Positions 18,008-27,536 of a stretch of 63,573 nucleotides of DNA are shown here, piece after piece (within the stretch, counting starts at the first letter, position 1; each line of letters begins with the position of its first letter). This DNA comes from Paenibacillus uliginis N3/975 (GTDB lineage Bacteria; Bacillota; Bacilli; Paenibacillales; Paenibacillaceae): assembly GCF_900177425.1 (NCBI RefSeq), contig NZ_LT840184.1, forward strand, positions 6,233,763 to 6,297,335, written 5' to 3'. The notes under the pieces were generated by a model. The model did not search any database. It worked only from the letters and a program-made list of their open reading frames with translations, and was not told where the DNA came from. Both the position numbers and the translations under genes were made by a program.

Positions 18008-20074
18008 TTATGATAATCCGCCGCCACCGTTGTCCGAACCACCCGGAGGTGTTTTGCCATCTGGATCTTTACGTTCAGAATCCTGATGATCCGTCGGACT
18101 GTTCTGGATCTCTTCGTCAGAAGTCGGACGCTCGCCTTCTTCTTTGCCTTGGATCCGGACGCGAACATCACCAATGTTGTCGATAACAGGCTCTCCGTTC
18201 TCGGATGGTCCTTGACCGCCTTCTCCTGAATCTTTTCCACTCAGTGCACCTGTTTCGATCAATTGCTTGATCTGCTCAAGTTCCAGTGTTTCTTCTTCAA
18301 GGAGTGTATTGGCAATTAAATGAACTTCCTTGGAATGCTCAGTGAGCACCTGTTTACATTTTTCATAACAATCATTAATGAAGCGCTGCATTTCCTGATC
18401 GATTTCATAAGCGATCTGGTCACTGTAGTTCTGCTCATGTCCGATGTCACGGCCCAAGAACACTTGACCTTGCGAGGTTCCGAACTGCATTGGTCCGAGC
18501 TTCTCACTCATACCATATTCCACAATCATGCTGCGGATAATACCTGTTGCTTGCTGGAAGTCGCTGTAAGCACCGGTTCCGATTTCTCCAATGAACAACT
18601 CCTCCGCTACACGGCCGCCAAGCAACCCGGTAACGCGATCCAGAAGCTCTTGCTTCGTTACAAGCATGCGGTCTTCCTTCGGCATCATAATAACATATCC
18701 CCCAGCGCGTCCGCGCGGAATGATTGTTACTTTATGCACCATGTCAGCATGCTCAAGGAAGTAACCGACAATGGTATGACCTGCTTCGTGGTATGCCACA
18801 ATACGTTTCTCGCGGTCACTGATAACACGGCTGCGTTTCTCCGTACCTACGATAACGCGGTCAATCGCTTCATCCACCTCACGCATGGAGATATCTTTCC
18901 GGTTACGGCGTGCAGCAAGCAATGCCGCTTCGTTCAAGAGGTTCTCCAGATCAGCACCGGTAAATCCGGTAGTCCGTTTCGCAATGATGTCCAGTCTAAC
19001 ATCCTTCGTCAACGGCTTGTTACGTGCGTGTACTTTCAATACCGCTTCACGGCCCTTCACATCCGGACGATCAACCGTAATCTGACGGTCAAAACGACCT
19101 GGACGAAGTAACGCTGGGTCGAGAATATCCGGGCGGTTCGTCGCAGCTACGATAATGATTCCTTCGTTAGCTCCGAATCCGTCCATTTCAACGAGCAATT
19201 GGTTGAGTGTCTGCTCACGCTCGTCATGTCCGCCGCCAAGTCCGGCACCACGCTGACGACCAACCGCATCAATCTCGTCAATAAAGATGATACAAGGCGC
19301 ATTTTTCTTTGCATTCTCAAACAAGTCACGAACACGGGATGCACCGACACCGACGAACATTTCGACGAAGTCAGAACCCGATATACTGAAGAATGGCACT
19401 CCTGCTTCGCCTGCGACTGCACGAGCAAGGAGGGTCTTACCGGTACCCGGAGGGCCCACGAGAAGTACACCTTTAGGAATACGGGCACCTACTGTGTTAA
19501 ACTTCCGCGGATCTTTCAGGAAGTCGACAACTTCAATAAGCTCCTGCTTCTCCTCATCCGCTCCCGCTACATCCTCAAACGTAATCTTCTTCTTCTCTTC
19601 ATTATATAGACGGGCTTTGCTCTTACCAAAGTTCATTACCTTGCCGCCACCGCCCTGTGCCTGGTTAAACAGGAAGAAGAACAGAACAAACATAATCACG
19701 AGCGGAATAAAAGAAGATAACAATGTCAGCCAAATGCTCTGACCTTCCATTTTCTTAACGGTAAATTGGATCTCGTTATGATCACTCGCCGCAACGAGTT
19801 CTTCCATCGCAGCATCCGTAGCCGGGATATAGGTCGAGAAGTTCTCTAATTCCTTCTCGCCCTTAGGCGTATTATATTTACCGGTCACAAGATAAGCATA
19901 ACCGTCAAATTGAGCTGTTATTTCTTTTATGTTGTTGGCCTTAATTTCCTGCCGCAGTTGATCATACCTAGGGGTATCGGCTACTTCGTTACCATTGGTA
20001 ACGAATTGAACAATGCCCACCACGACTAAAAATAAAATCAAATAAAAACCAGAATTCCGGATGAACCGATTCAT
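18008..20074 (-). CDS. ftsH: ATP-dependent zinc metalloprotease FtsH
   Basis: FtsH is a membrane-anchored AAA+ protease that removes misfolded membrane proteins and selected regulators. The 688-residue protein has two membrane segments (about 8-25 and 114-137) enclosing an external domain. The AAA domain has Walker A GPPGTGKT (207-214) and a FIDEIDAVGRQRG Walker B. The zinc motif HEAGH lies in the protease domain. The last 75 or so residues are a low-complexity acidic and Gly-rich tail. A strong RBS (GAGAGGAGG) precedes the ATG. Confidence 0.97.
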   Translation of the reverse strand: MNRFIRNSGFYLILFLVVVGIVQFVTNGNEVADTPRYDQLRQEIKANNIKEITAQFDGYAYLVTGKYNTPKGEKELENFSTYIPATDAAMEELVAASDHNEIQFTVKKMEGQSIWLTLLSSFIPLVIMFVLFFFLFNQAQGGGGKVMNFGKSKARLYNEEKKKITFEDVAGADEEKQELIEVVDFLKDPRKFNTVGARIPKGVLLVGPPGTGKTLLARAVAGEAGVPFFSISGSDFVEMFVGVGASRVRDLFENAKKNAPCIIFIDEIDAVGRQRGAGLGGGHDEREQTLNQLLVEMDGFGANEGIIIVAATNRPDILDPALLRPGRFDRQITVDRPDVKGREAVLKVHARNKPLTKDVRLDIIAKRTTGFTGADLENLLNEAALLAARRNRKDISMREVDEAIDRVIVGTEKRSRVISDREKRIVAYHEAGHTIVGYFLEHADMVHKVTIIPRGRAGGYVIMMPKEDRMLVTKQELLDRVTGLLGGRVAEELFIGEIGTGAYSDFQQATGIIRSMIVEYGMSEKLGPMQFGTSQGQVFLGRDIGHEQNYSDQIAYEIDQEMQRFINDCYEKCKQVLTEHSKEVHLIANTLLEEETLELEQIKQLIETGALSGKDSGEGGQGPSENGEPVIDNIGDVRVRIQGKEEGERPTSDEEIQNSPTDHQDSERKDPDGKTPPGGSDNGGGGLS

Positions 20075-20175
20075 CCCCTACCTCCTCTCAAAGACACATA
20101 AGATATTTTACCACAGCCTGTCTGACCATCTCAACAATGCGGGATGGAGCAGTGATCCGTGATCCGGCGTAGTAT

Positions 20176-20715
20176 TTAGTTGCTGTAGATTTCCGGTTTC
20201 AAAATCCCGATGTATGGGAGGTTCCGGTAATGCTCGGCATAATCGAGTCCATATCCTACGACAAACGCATCCGGAAGAACAAACCCGGCATAGTCTGCCT
20301 GCAGGTCTACAGTCCGGCGTGCCGGTTTATCAAACAGGGTCACCACAGCAATCGACTTGGCTTTACGGTTCTCAAGCAGGTCGATCAGGTAGCTGAGCGT
20401 CAGACCGCTGTCGATAATATCTTCGACAATCAGAACGTCTCTGCCTTCAACGGATTCATCCAGGTCTTTAATAATTTTAACTACACCGGATGATTTCGTA
20501 GAAGCACCGTAGCTCGACACCGCCATGAAATCCAGTTCCATCGGTACCGTAATGTTTTTAACCAAATCTGCCATAAAAATAAACGCACCTTTGAGAACAC
20601 AAATCACCAAAGGATCGCGTCCCTCATATTCTGCGCTGAGTTTTTCCCCTAATTCCTTAATCTTAGCCTGTATTTCTTCTTCGCTGATGAGCACTTCCTG
20701 AATGTCATTCTGCAA
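20176..20715 (-). CDS. hpt: Hypoxanthine phosphoribosyltransferase
   Basis: Hpt salvages hypoxanthine (and guanine) with PRPP. The 179-residue protein has the PRPP-binding VLIVEDIIDSGLTLSYL near residue 95, the ICVLKGAFIFMADL segment near 38 and the C-terminal FVVGYGLDYAEHYRNLPYI. The start is a TTG at 20715 with AGGAGGT nine bases upstream. The order tilS-hpt-ftsH is conserved in Firmicutes. Confidence 0.96.
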   Translation of the reverse strand: MQNDIQEVLISEEEIQAKIKELGEKLSAEYEGRDPLVICVLKGAFIFMADLVKNITVPMELDFMAVSSYGASTKSSGVVKIIKDLDESVEGRDVLIVEDIIDSGLTLSYLIDLLENRKAKSIAVVTLFDKPARRTVDLQADYAGFVLPDAFVVGYGLDYAEHYRNLPYIGILKPEIYSN

Positions 20716-20772
20716 CTGAGCGAACCTCCTACGTGTTTATACTATGAAAGTGTAAAACGGGCCATTCCCATT

Positions 20773-22218
20773 TTACGCTTTCCCCGCATTCACGAGTTCC
20801 ATGCGGAGAATACATGTTGTATGCCGCCCAACGGCAGCGTGAACAGAGCGTCTTACACCCGGAATCCATACGATGCTACCTGAGCCATCGCACACCATGG
20901 GGATCATGGAACGTACAGAAGGAGGGATTTTCTCATCAATGAGAATATCTTTCACCTTTTTGCTGCCGTTTAATCCCATGACCTTCATCTTGTCCCCGGG
21001 TTGCCTGCAGCGTACGGTTAAAGGGAAAAGTAGCTGATCCGCATCAAAGGAAGCTTCTCCTGAAGCCAGCTTTATGCCGTCCCTCATTTCCTCTCCATCC
21101 ACAAGCGCAAGCTTTAAAATTTTTCCGATTTCCGGCAGAACCAGATCCGGTCCATCGGGGGAATCCAACTGATATATGTACTTCCCCTGTCCTACAAGCG
21201 GCTTAGGGCAAAAGCTTACCTCTCCGTATTCACGGATACAGGTTAATCCTCCCCCTAAATCCAGTCGCCAATTGGTCCGGCGATCCTGCAAAACTCCTTG
21301 GCGGACCGTTTCAATCTTAACGAAATCCGTATTTTCCTGGTCTGCCGACAGATAATTTAATATTAGTTTAATCAAACGCCGTTGTAAAGCAACATGTAAG
21401 CCCAAAAAGGAAGGTGCGTCAAAAGACGTCCTTCCATCGATCTCCCTAACAAGAGAGCGGTAAGCATCCTCAGCAGCAAGCTCCATGTAATCATCTTCCT
21501 CACCAGTCACTTCAGCTAACTGGTTAAGAGAAGAAGAAATCTGTGTATTGTACTGCTCCAAGAAAGGAAATACCTCCAGTCGAACTGCATTGCGGCGGTA
21601 TTTTGTCAGCATGTTGCTATAATCAATTGCATAGGAGTAACCACATTGATCGCATAACTCAATCAGGTCCGTTTTGTTAATACGAAGAAACGGACGGATC
21701 AGTTCCACATTTTTTTGGGATCTTTTGATTTTCATACCGGCCAGGCCCGATGGTCCGGTTCCCCGCAGCAGACGCATGAGTACAGTCTCTGCCTGGTCGT
21801 CTGCATGATGGGCCAGTGCAATGGATCTCGCTCCATATTTCCTTGCCGTTTCAAACAGGAATTCGTACCGTTTGTCACGCGCCGCTTCCTGTACGCCTTT
21901 TCCGCTTGATTTCATATAGGCCGGCACATCAATATAAGCTGTTTCCACAGGGATGCCCAAACTTTCGGCGAGCCTTTGTACCATGACTGCCTCATCGTCA
22001 GATTCCTGACGGAATCCGTGATGTACATGGGCGCAGATCAGCTTAAGCGGTATACGCCGACTTGAAATCTCATGGAGAACGTGCAATAGAGCCACCGAAT
22101 CCGGACCGCCGGAAACAGCCACAATGATTGTGTCTCCTTCATCCCACAGTTGCTTCTCGGTTGCCACATCCTCAACACGTTCAACTAATGATTTCAAATA
22201 ATCCTGCTCCAATTTCAT
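20773..22218 (-). CDS. tilS: tRNA(Ile)-lysidine synthase
   Basis: TilS converts C34 of the CAU-anticodon tRNA-Ile to lysidine so that it reads AUA. The 481-residue protein has the N-type ATP-PPase loop VSGGPDSVALLHVL near residue 35 and the ALAHHADDQAETVLMRLLRGTG signature near 134. The C-terminal substrate-binding domains include RCRQPGDKMKVMGLNG. It starts with ATG at 22218 after AAGGGGACA and lies 58 bp after yabT. Confidence 0.95.
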   Translation of the reverse strand: MKLEQDYLKSLVERVEDVATEKQLWDEGDTIIVAVSGGPDSVALLHVLHEISSRRIPLKLICAHVHHGFRQESDDEAVMVQRLAESLGIPVETAYIDVPAYMKSSGKGVQEAARDKRYEFLFETARKYGARSIALAHHADDQAETVLMRLLRGTGPSGLAGMKIKRSQKNVELIRPFLRINKTDLIELCDQCGYSYAIDYSNMLTKYRRNAVRLEVFPFLEQYNTQISSSLNQLAEVTGEEDDYMELAAEDAYRSLVREIDGRTSFDAPSFLGLHVALQRRLIKLILNYLSADQENTDFVKIETVRQGVLQDRRTNWRLDLGGGLTCIREYGEVSFCPKPLVGQGKYIYQLDSPDGPDLVLPEIGKILKLALVDGEEMRDGIKLASGEASFDADQLLFPLTVRCRQPGDKMKVMGLNGSKKVKDILIDEKIPPSVRSMIPMVCDGSGSIVWIPGVRRSVHAAVGRHTTCILRMELVNAGKA

Positions 22219-22276
22219 TGTCCCCTTTTTATGCCGGTAAACAGGCTGTATATCGCAGGTTCCATGAGACTTCCAT

Positions 22277-23191
22277 TTAAGTTCGAAGGAACAAATAAAC
22301 AGCGCAGGCTAAGATAATGAGTGACATGACAAAAGAATTTTTGAGCCACAGCGGCGTCTTCCCTTGTCCACTTTCCCACCGTGATGGAGAATATACGGTA
22401 TTTTTCCAAAGGTTCACCGCTTCTCGTGAATCTGCGAACCCGCCCGCGAGAGCTTTACTCAGCCAGCCGGCATATGGCTTGAGCTGCGGGCTCTTTCGCA
22501 GTGCTGCCTGAAGATCCGCAACACTGCGGATCTGGGGCAACTGTGCGGAGGCCGTCCTAAGGACCTCTTCATCCAACAGCTGGATACACATCACGGCAAA
22601 CGAGAACAGGTCATAGGCCTCATCGCCGGTTCGGCTACCGGCATTCCAATATCCGCGGTCGTACCATTCCGTAAACTGCTTCACACTACGGCCAACCGCA
22701 CTGACACCGCCATAGTCGATCAATTCCACTTGACCGTAAGCCGAAACCATGACATTCTCAGGCTTAAGGTCGCCGAAAATATAGCCGGACCTATGCAGAA
22801 CAGTGAGCTTCTCCAGCAGCTTGAGCCCAACGAGACCAAGCCATTCTCTTCCGCGCGAGCGTATAAAATGTTGAAGCTGGCTTCCCTCAATGTACCGCAT
22901 TACGTAAAAAGGAACTTCTCCGCTGCTGTCCTGATGATCATCGGCTTCAACCAAATAATGATCAGACATCTGCTCTTTCAACGTGTTCAACACATTGATC
23001 TCCGACTGAAGATCAAGTGTATCGTAACCTACTTTTAAGGCATAGCGCTCCGTATGTCCGGGCCGCTGCACCAGATAGACTCGGCCGTTTGCCCCTTTGC
23101 CTAACATCCGTTCCACGATGTACCTTTTCTTCCGCCATTTCCCTGTAATTACGGTCCCCGGCGGATAACCAGGATTAGACAACGTAGTCAC
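22277..23191 (-). CDS. yabT: Hanks-type serine/threonine kinase YabT-like, membrane-anchored
   Basis: The protein (about 304 residues from the GTG at 23191, after GGAAGGG) has a kinase fold: glycine loop MLGKGANGRVYLV, ATP-lysine in YALKVG, catalytic loop FGDLKPENV and metal loop IDYGG in place of DFG. A single membrane segment closes the C-terminus (residues from about 282, FVMSLIILACAVYLFL) with no extracellular sensor. This matches B. subtilis YabT, a sporulation kinase reported to phosphorylate DNA-binding proteins such as RecA. The catalytic loop lacks the usual His-Arg before Asp. Its start overlaps the end of yabS, so the two are co-translated. Confidence 0.88.
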   Translation of the reverse strand: MTTLSNPGYPPGTVITGKWRKKRYIVERMLGKGANGRVYLVQRPGHTERYALKVGYDTLDLQSEINVLNTLKEQMSDHYLVEADDHQDSSGEVPFYVMRYIEGSQLQHFIRSRGREWLGLVGLKLLEKLTVLHRSGYIFGDLKPENVMVSAYGQVELIDYGGVSAVGRSVKQFTEWYDRGYWNAGSRTGDEAYDLFSFAVMCIQLLDEEVLRTASAQLPQIRSVADLQAALRKSPQLKPYAGWLSKALAGGFADSREAVNLWKNTVYSPSRWESGQGKTPLWLKNSFVMSLIILACAVYLFLRT

Positions 23192-23915
23192 CGAGCATCC
23201 CTTCCTCTTGGCCGGAATCACCCTGCCATGATTGATTACCTTCTAGTGTACCATATCGGTAATAATCAATCACCTTTAGCAGTGCCGGCCCCGTCGGAGT
23301 GGCGCCCTTCATCTGAAGCCGATGGAACAATCCTCTTGCTCCGTCCAGATCGGTAGTCCAATCGACATCTTTGACGACATCTTCTCCGCTCCCGCGTCCG
23401 GGAAAGTGAAATACCGCCAGTCGGCTTGAGCCTGCACGTGCTTTTAAACTGAGCATCAGATCTCGGATCGCTTCCTCAACTGCACCAAGCTTAGGTTTCA
23501 TACTTGCACTTGCATCAATCAGAAGCGCAACCTGCAGGGGCGAGGTCTCGGCGAGCTCGTCCACTACTTCAACCACCTGGGATCGTTTATCAGGCGGAAG
23601 ATCCTCAAGGGCACCCCCTCCTAAAATTTGCTGTATTTCTTTATTAACCGCCTGCTGTATGGTTTGAACTACCGTTTTACGGGTCATCATTTGCATCGTT
23701 CTGGCAAGCTGCGGGGTTCCAACAATCCGGTGAATGCCTCCCCCGGCTTTCGCAATCTCTTGAATTTCAAATCCGCCCAGCTCGCCTATCGTCCCATAAT
23801 CAAGCACACCGACAACATTGACCGTAATCCCTTCTTGCAGCGCATGCGCTGCCGCCATAATCGGGCTCGGGCCGACATTAGAGCAACCGTCCGTAATGAG
23901 CAATATTTGTTTCAT
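23175..23915 (-). CDS. yabS: YabS-like VWA-domain protein
   Basis: The 246-residue protein has a von Willebrand A-type fold in its second half: VALLIDASASMKPK matches the DxSxS metal site, followed by a Thr in GATPTGPALL. The first half (ILLITDGCSNVGPSP) looks like the end of a second VWA-like fold. No signal or membrane segment is seen. The B. subtilis homologue lies between spoIIE and yabT and has no established function. Its stop codon is inside yabT, indicating tight coupling to the kinase. Confidence 0.85.
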   Translation of the reverse strand: MKQILLITDGCSNVGPSPIMAAAHALQEGITVNVVGVLDYGTIGELGGFEIQEIAKAGGGIHRIVGTPQLARTMQMMTRKTVVQTIQQAVNKEIQQILGGGALEDLPPDKRSQVVEVVDELAETSPLQVALLIDASASMKPKLGAVEEAIRDLMLSLKARAGSSRLAVFHFPGRGSGEDVVKDVDWTTDLDGARGLFHRLQMKGATPTGPALLKVIDYYRYGTLEGNQSWQGDSGQEEGMLGDYVV

Positions 23916-24077
23916 TTCCCTGCTACCTCCCCGTCACATCATTAAACTATCGTCTTGTCTCTATCATTCCCATTTTTTATAGAGTTCAAACGATAAATTG
24001 AAAGAATAGACGAAAGGTTCGCCACGGATTCCCTTATAATCTCATAGACTGATATTATAAATCTTTAGTTCACTTTA

Positions 24078-26588
24078 TCAGCTTACCGTACGGGGCCGCT
24101 CCATCCGTGCAAAACCCGGCACGTGAACGTTGGCCCACTCGGGGTGGAAGTGATCCACACGACCAACCACAACTGTCATATCATCGTGAATCTGATTTTG
24201 CTGATACCGTATCACCTTTTCCAGCAAGCAATCTGCTATTTCTTGAGGGTCTGAGCTGTTCACTTCCTGAATGATCCGCTTCATCCAAAGTTCCTTGTTT
24301 ACGGCGTAGCCCGGCGCATCATAAATGCCGTCCGTCATCATAATAAGCACATCCTCCGCCTGGAGCTGTAGGGACACGAGATCCACCTCAATATCCTGAA
24401 TAATGCCGATCGGTAGGTTGCTTGCGGTAACAGGAATGACTTCATTGCCCCGTTTAATAAAACTCGGTGTTGAACCTATCTTCAAAAAAATAGTCTGTGC
24501 CGAATATTGATCAATCAGTGCCATATCCACCGTTGCATAAATTTCATCTGGCGAACGCAGCATCAGAATCGAATTGACCGATTTGATCGCAAGCTTCTCA
24601 TCCATTCCCGACTGCAGCAGCTGTTCCAAAATATTTAGTGCCGAACTGCTCTCCATTCTAGCTCTTTCTCCATTCCCCATTCCATCACTCAGCGCCACTG
24701 CAAAGGTACCATTTCCAAGCTCAACCGTACTGAAGCTGTCTCCAGACAACAAATCTCCACCTTTGGCCGCAGCAGCCACACCTGTTGTAATCTCAAACGT
24801 TTTGGCCGAACCAAACCGCACGGTCGCGAGCCCATCACGCGGATGAGTCATCGTCTCTTCCACAACGGCAATATGCTCACCGATGATATCCGAGAGAAGC
24901 GGAGCGATAATCTTCCGGCACTCATCATACCCCCGGGTATATGCATGAATGATTTCTATCTCTACGTGACCCGAGTCCAAACTGATAATATCAATGCCTT
25001 GAATGGATAGGCCAAGATGCTGCAGCGCTTCACGAATCTGTTCTTCCTGAATATACATCGTCTGACTTTCCCGTTTGATCTCCCGTGCCAAGTCCTCCAT
25101 GACTTGCGACACACCGGATAGCTGTTCCGCAACCAGATGACGGCTATCGAATATTTGGCGTTTCCACTGCATATCATGTTGATATAGATGATACTGCTGC
25201 TTGAGAACACCCAACACTTCTTCTTTTTTGGCACATATCTTATCCCATACCGGCGGCAGATCCTTGGCCTCCAGATCTGGATTTTCTTCTATAGTTGTCA
25301 TCATATCGGTCATATATTTATAGGTCTGATAAAATTTCGCATCCCAGCAGTGATTCCGCTTAAAGCAGGACGAGCATGTTCCATCCGCCACCGCATCCAT
25401 GAAATGATTCATTTCCTCCGTCTGTTTGCCGGGAGGCTGCATCGTTCCAGTTGTCTGCCCGAAGCTTTGCGATAGCTGGCGGAATACCTTAGAGAATTGG
25501 GTTACCCGATCTGCTGTCAGATCCCGAACCCGCTTCGCATACTCATGTTGTGACTTCGTATGGTCCTGCGTACCAGGCACATACTTGCCAATCGCCTGCA
25601 TCACGCCTTTAGGTGTAACCAGGAACAGTCCGATCGCTATACAGGTTTCCCAAGTAGAGAGCATCACTTCGTTTGGCTTGTTGAAGTAAATGGACAATAT
25701 CGTCGCGCCTAGCAGCATCCCGAGCGAAACACCGCCTTTCTTGCCTTCCCGAAGCATACCAGCCAGCATTCCCGCAAAAGCCAACAGACTCATCTGGGCA
25801 AATGCCGAGATATCAGCCAAGCTGAGAATCAAGCCGGTCACCACCCCGACGGAAGCACCCAGCGGAGCTCCTCCAACAAGAGCAAATAACAGGATCAAAT
25901 AGCGTGACAATACATGTTCTACGGATAGCCCTTGGACTACCCAGCCCACAGCTCCTGTCATTACGGATGCGAGCAAGATGATCAGGCAAAGGATCTCCTC
26001 GTTCTTAAGCACATAATTTTTTTTGCGTAAGGTAAATACCGGAATGGCTTGGATAAATACCAGTGTAAGCACAAACCCAAGCACCGCATCTAATGTCATC
26101 ATTATCATGGAGTACCAGGTCATGGATGGACCGACCAGCAACGCGAACAGATTCACCACGAAGGTGGACACAAACACCATTATTGGTGCATAGGACAGCT
26201 CCGCCCGTTCATACGTCTCCAGCCCTCTGAGCATAAAGTAGAAAAGTATAAGCTCAGCCGGAATCATGAGAAAAGATGAACCTGATGCAAATATACTTCC
26301 CGCTACAACAGCTGCTCCGACCGGGAGCAAATAATCTCTGCGAATAAAAGCGATGACTGCAAAATAAGCAACTGCAAACGGTGACAGCTCGTCCAGGATC
26401 ATAGCTCTTCCCAGCAGAAATCCCATAAATGTCAGCAATATCATCCATTTCTTCGCGGCCAGCAGTTCGATGGGTCGCTTCACGAAGGATAATTGCCCGA
26501 TACGTTCCGCCAAGCGGGCACGAATAGCTCCCGCTCCTCCTTTTGCCGTCTCTGTCCCCGGAAACATGACTACATTTCTTTTTTCCAT
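24078..26588 (-). CDS. spoIIE: Stage II sporulation protein E (PP2C phosphatase)
   Basis: SpoIIE dephosphorylates SpoIIAA to release sigma-F in the forespore and acts at the asymmetric septum. The 836-residue protein has about ten membrane segments in its first 330 residues, a cytosolic central domain and a C-terminal PP2C domain (about 590 onward) with GDSFSTVELG, ALSDGMGNGERA and MMTDGIYDAPG metal-site motifs. The central region has a CSSCFKRNHCW Cys cluster. I take the ATG at 26588. The promoter has the long -35/-10 spacing typical of Spo0A-activated genes. Confidence 0.96.
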   Translation of the reverse strand: MEKRNVVMFPGTETAKGGAGAIRARLAERIGQLSFVKRPIELLAAKKWMILLTFMGFLLGRAMILDELSPFAVAYFAVIAFIRRDYLLPVGAAVVAGSIFASGSSFLMIPAELILFYFMLRGLETYERAELSYAPIMVFVSTFVVNLFALLVGPSMTWYSMIMMTLDAVLGFVLTLVFIQAIPVFTLRKKNYVLKNEEILCLIILLASVMTGAVGWVVQGLSVEHVLSRYLILLFALVGGAPLGASVGVVTGLILSLADISAFAQMSLLAFAGMLAGMLREGKKGGVSLGMLLGATILSIYFNKPNEVMLSTWETCIAIGLFLVTPKGVMQAIGKYVPGTQDHTKSQHEYAKRVRDLTADRVTQFSKVFRQLSQSFGQTTGTMQPPGKQTEEMNHFMDAVADGTCSSCFKRNHCWDAKFYQTYKYMTDMMTTIEENPDLEAKDLPPVWDKICAKKEEVLGVLKQQYHLYQHDMQWKRQIFDSRHLVAEQLSGVSQVMEDLAREIKRESQTMYIQEEQIREALQHLGLSIQGIDIISLDSGHVEIEIIHAYTRGYDECRKIIAPLLSDIIGEHIAVVEETMTHPRDGLATVRFGSAKTFEITTGVAAAAKGGDLLSGDSFSTVELGNGTFAVALSDGMGNGERARMESSSALNILEQLLQSGMDEKLAIKSVNSILMLRSPDEIYATVDMALIDQYSAQTIFLKIGSTPSFIKRGNEVIPVTASNLPIGIIQDIEVDLVSLQLQAEDVLIMMTDGIYDAPGYAVNKELWMKRIIQEVNSSDPQEIADCLLEKVIRYQQNQIHDDMTVVVGRVDHFHPEWANVHVPGFARMERPRTVS

Positions 26589-26626
26589 CACCCTGGCACC
26601 CCATTCTTCACGAATTTGTTGGTCTC

Positions 26627-26695
26627 ATTATAAAACCCTTGTGCCGAGAAAGTTTGTCAGAACACCGGACAAGCCCCAAAGAAATTTCCGACAAA
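26627..26695 (-). promoter_or_regulatory. spoIIE promoter with 0A-like boxes
   Basis: On the minus strand a perfect -10 TATAAT (26627-26632) is preceded by CTGACA (26655-26660) at the abnormal spacing of 22 bp. This is the geometry known for Spo0A-activated sigma-A promoters such as spoIIG and spoIIE in B. subtilis. Sequences resembling the 0A box (TGTCGAA) overlap the -35 (TTCTGACA) and lie upstream (TTGTCGGAA, complement of 26685-26694). The boxes are imperfect. Confidence 0.55.
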
Positions 26696-26732
26696 AAAGC
26701 CTGCCCCCGCGAAAGCTCGGAAGAGACAGGCT
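26693..26732 (-). terminator. Terminator upstream of spoIIE
   Basis: On the minus strand AGCCTG and CAGGCT enclose a longer hairpin and are followed by six T residues. It lies just before the spoIIE promoter. With the yabR terminator it insulates spoIIE from upstream transcription. The 26733-26879 stretch between the two terminators shows no tRNA or gene, although B. subtilis has two tRNA genes here. Confidence 0.65.
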
Positions 26733-26879
26733 AATCCCTTGATCTATTCCCATTTTTTTGATTTATTCATCCACATTTTGGTTAATCAATTTCCCGAATT
26801 GGGGCGCCTTAAATTTACCAATTCGCGTTTTGGCGGCGTAAATCACGTAGGAACCTGTCGTACCCTTGCATTACGCGAC

Positions 26880-26914
26880 AAAAAAACCGCAGAAGGTTAT
26901 TTCCCTCTGCGGTA
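26880..26914 (-). terminator. yabR terminator
   Basis: On the minus strand ACCGCAGAGG pairs with CCTTCTGCGGT, followed by seven T residues, 20 bp after the yabR stop. Confidence 0.85.
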
Positions 26915-26932
26915 ACTTTATATTTTATCGAA

Positions 26933-27415
26933 TTACACCCGTTTGGCTCCGCGTCCACCGCGTTTGCCCTCTGTATTCTTCTTAAGCGAAGAAATACGTT
27001 CTTCACTATCTTTCAGGAAGCGTGACATTTTATCCTCAAATGAAGGCTTATTGACCGCAGGCTTAAACGGGCGTCCGCCACGTTCACGGTTATATCCTCC
27101 ACCGCCACCTCCGAATCGTTCTCCGCCTCCACTACGTTCCGGTCTTGGTGCGCGGGGTGGACGACTTTCGGAAGCCGGCTTGTCGACAGCTTGCTTGATC
27201 GAAAGACCGATCTTGCCGTCCTTGTCGACATTAATCACCTTCACGGTAACGACATCGTTGATCTTCAAGTGATCGTTGACATCCTTAACGTAATTGTCGG
27301 CGATCTCCGAGATGTGAACGAGACCCGTGACACCTCCTGACAGATCCACAAATGCTCCAAAATGCGTTATGCCTGTCACCTTGCCCTCTAACTTGGTGCC
27401 CACTTCAATTGCCAT
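26933..27415 (-). CDS. yabR: S1-domain RNA-binding protein YabR (GSP13-like)
   Basis: The 160-residue protein is a single S1 RNA-binding domain (residues 4-75: GTKLEGKVTGITHFGAFVDL, GLVHISEIADNYVKDV, GKIGLSIKQA). A Pro/Arg/Gly-rich low-complexity segment and a basic C-terminus follow. It is the counterpart of yabR, next to divIC in B. subtilis, and is likely ribosome- or RNA-associated; exact role unknown. An AAGGGAGG RBS precedes the ATG. Confidence 0.9.
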   Translation of the reverse strand: MAIEVGTKLEGKVTGITHFGAFVDLSGGVTGLVHISEIADNYVKDVNDHLKINDVVTVKVINVDKDGKIGLSIKQAVDKPASESRPPRAPRPERSGGGERFGGGGGGYNRERGGRPFKPAVNKPSFEDKMSRFLKDSEERISSLKKNTEGKRGGRGAKRV

Positions 27416-27536
27416 AGAATAAAATGATCCTCCCTTAAAAATATACAGTCCGATTTCTTGAATCTCGCTGCGGTGATTTGATTATACCCAATGACCTAAA
27501 AGAGGTCAACAGACGTATGTCATGGCTTTACCGGCA

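Noticed and set aside
18320..19111. 263-codon plus-strand open frame inside ftsH
   Set aside because: It is antisense to the AAA and protease domains of ftsH, with no RBS or domain of its own.
26592..26932. tRNA genes expected between yabR and spoIIE by comparison with B. subtilis
   Set aside because: No cloverleaf, no GTTCGA-type T-loop and no CCA end could be found on either strand.
26815..27006. 63-codon open frame downstream of yabR
   Set aside because: It runs through the yabR terminator hairpin, has no RBS and resembles no protein family.
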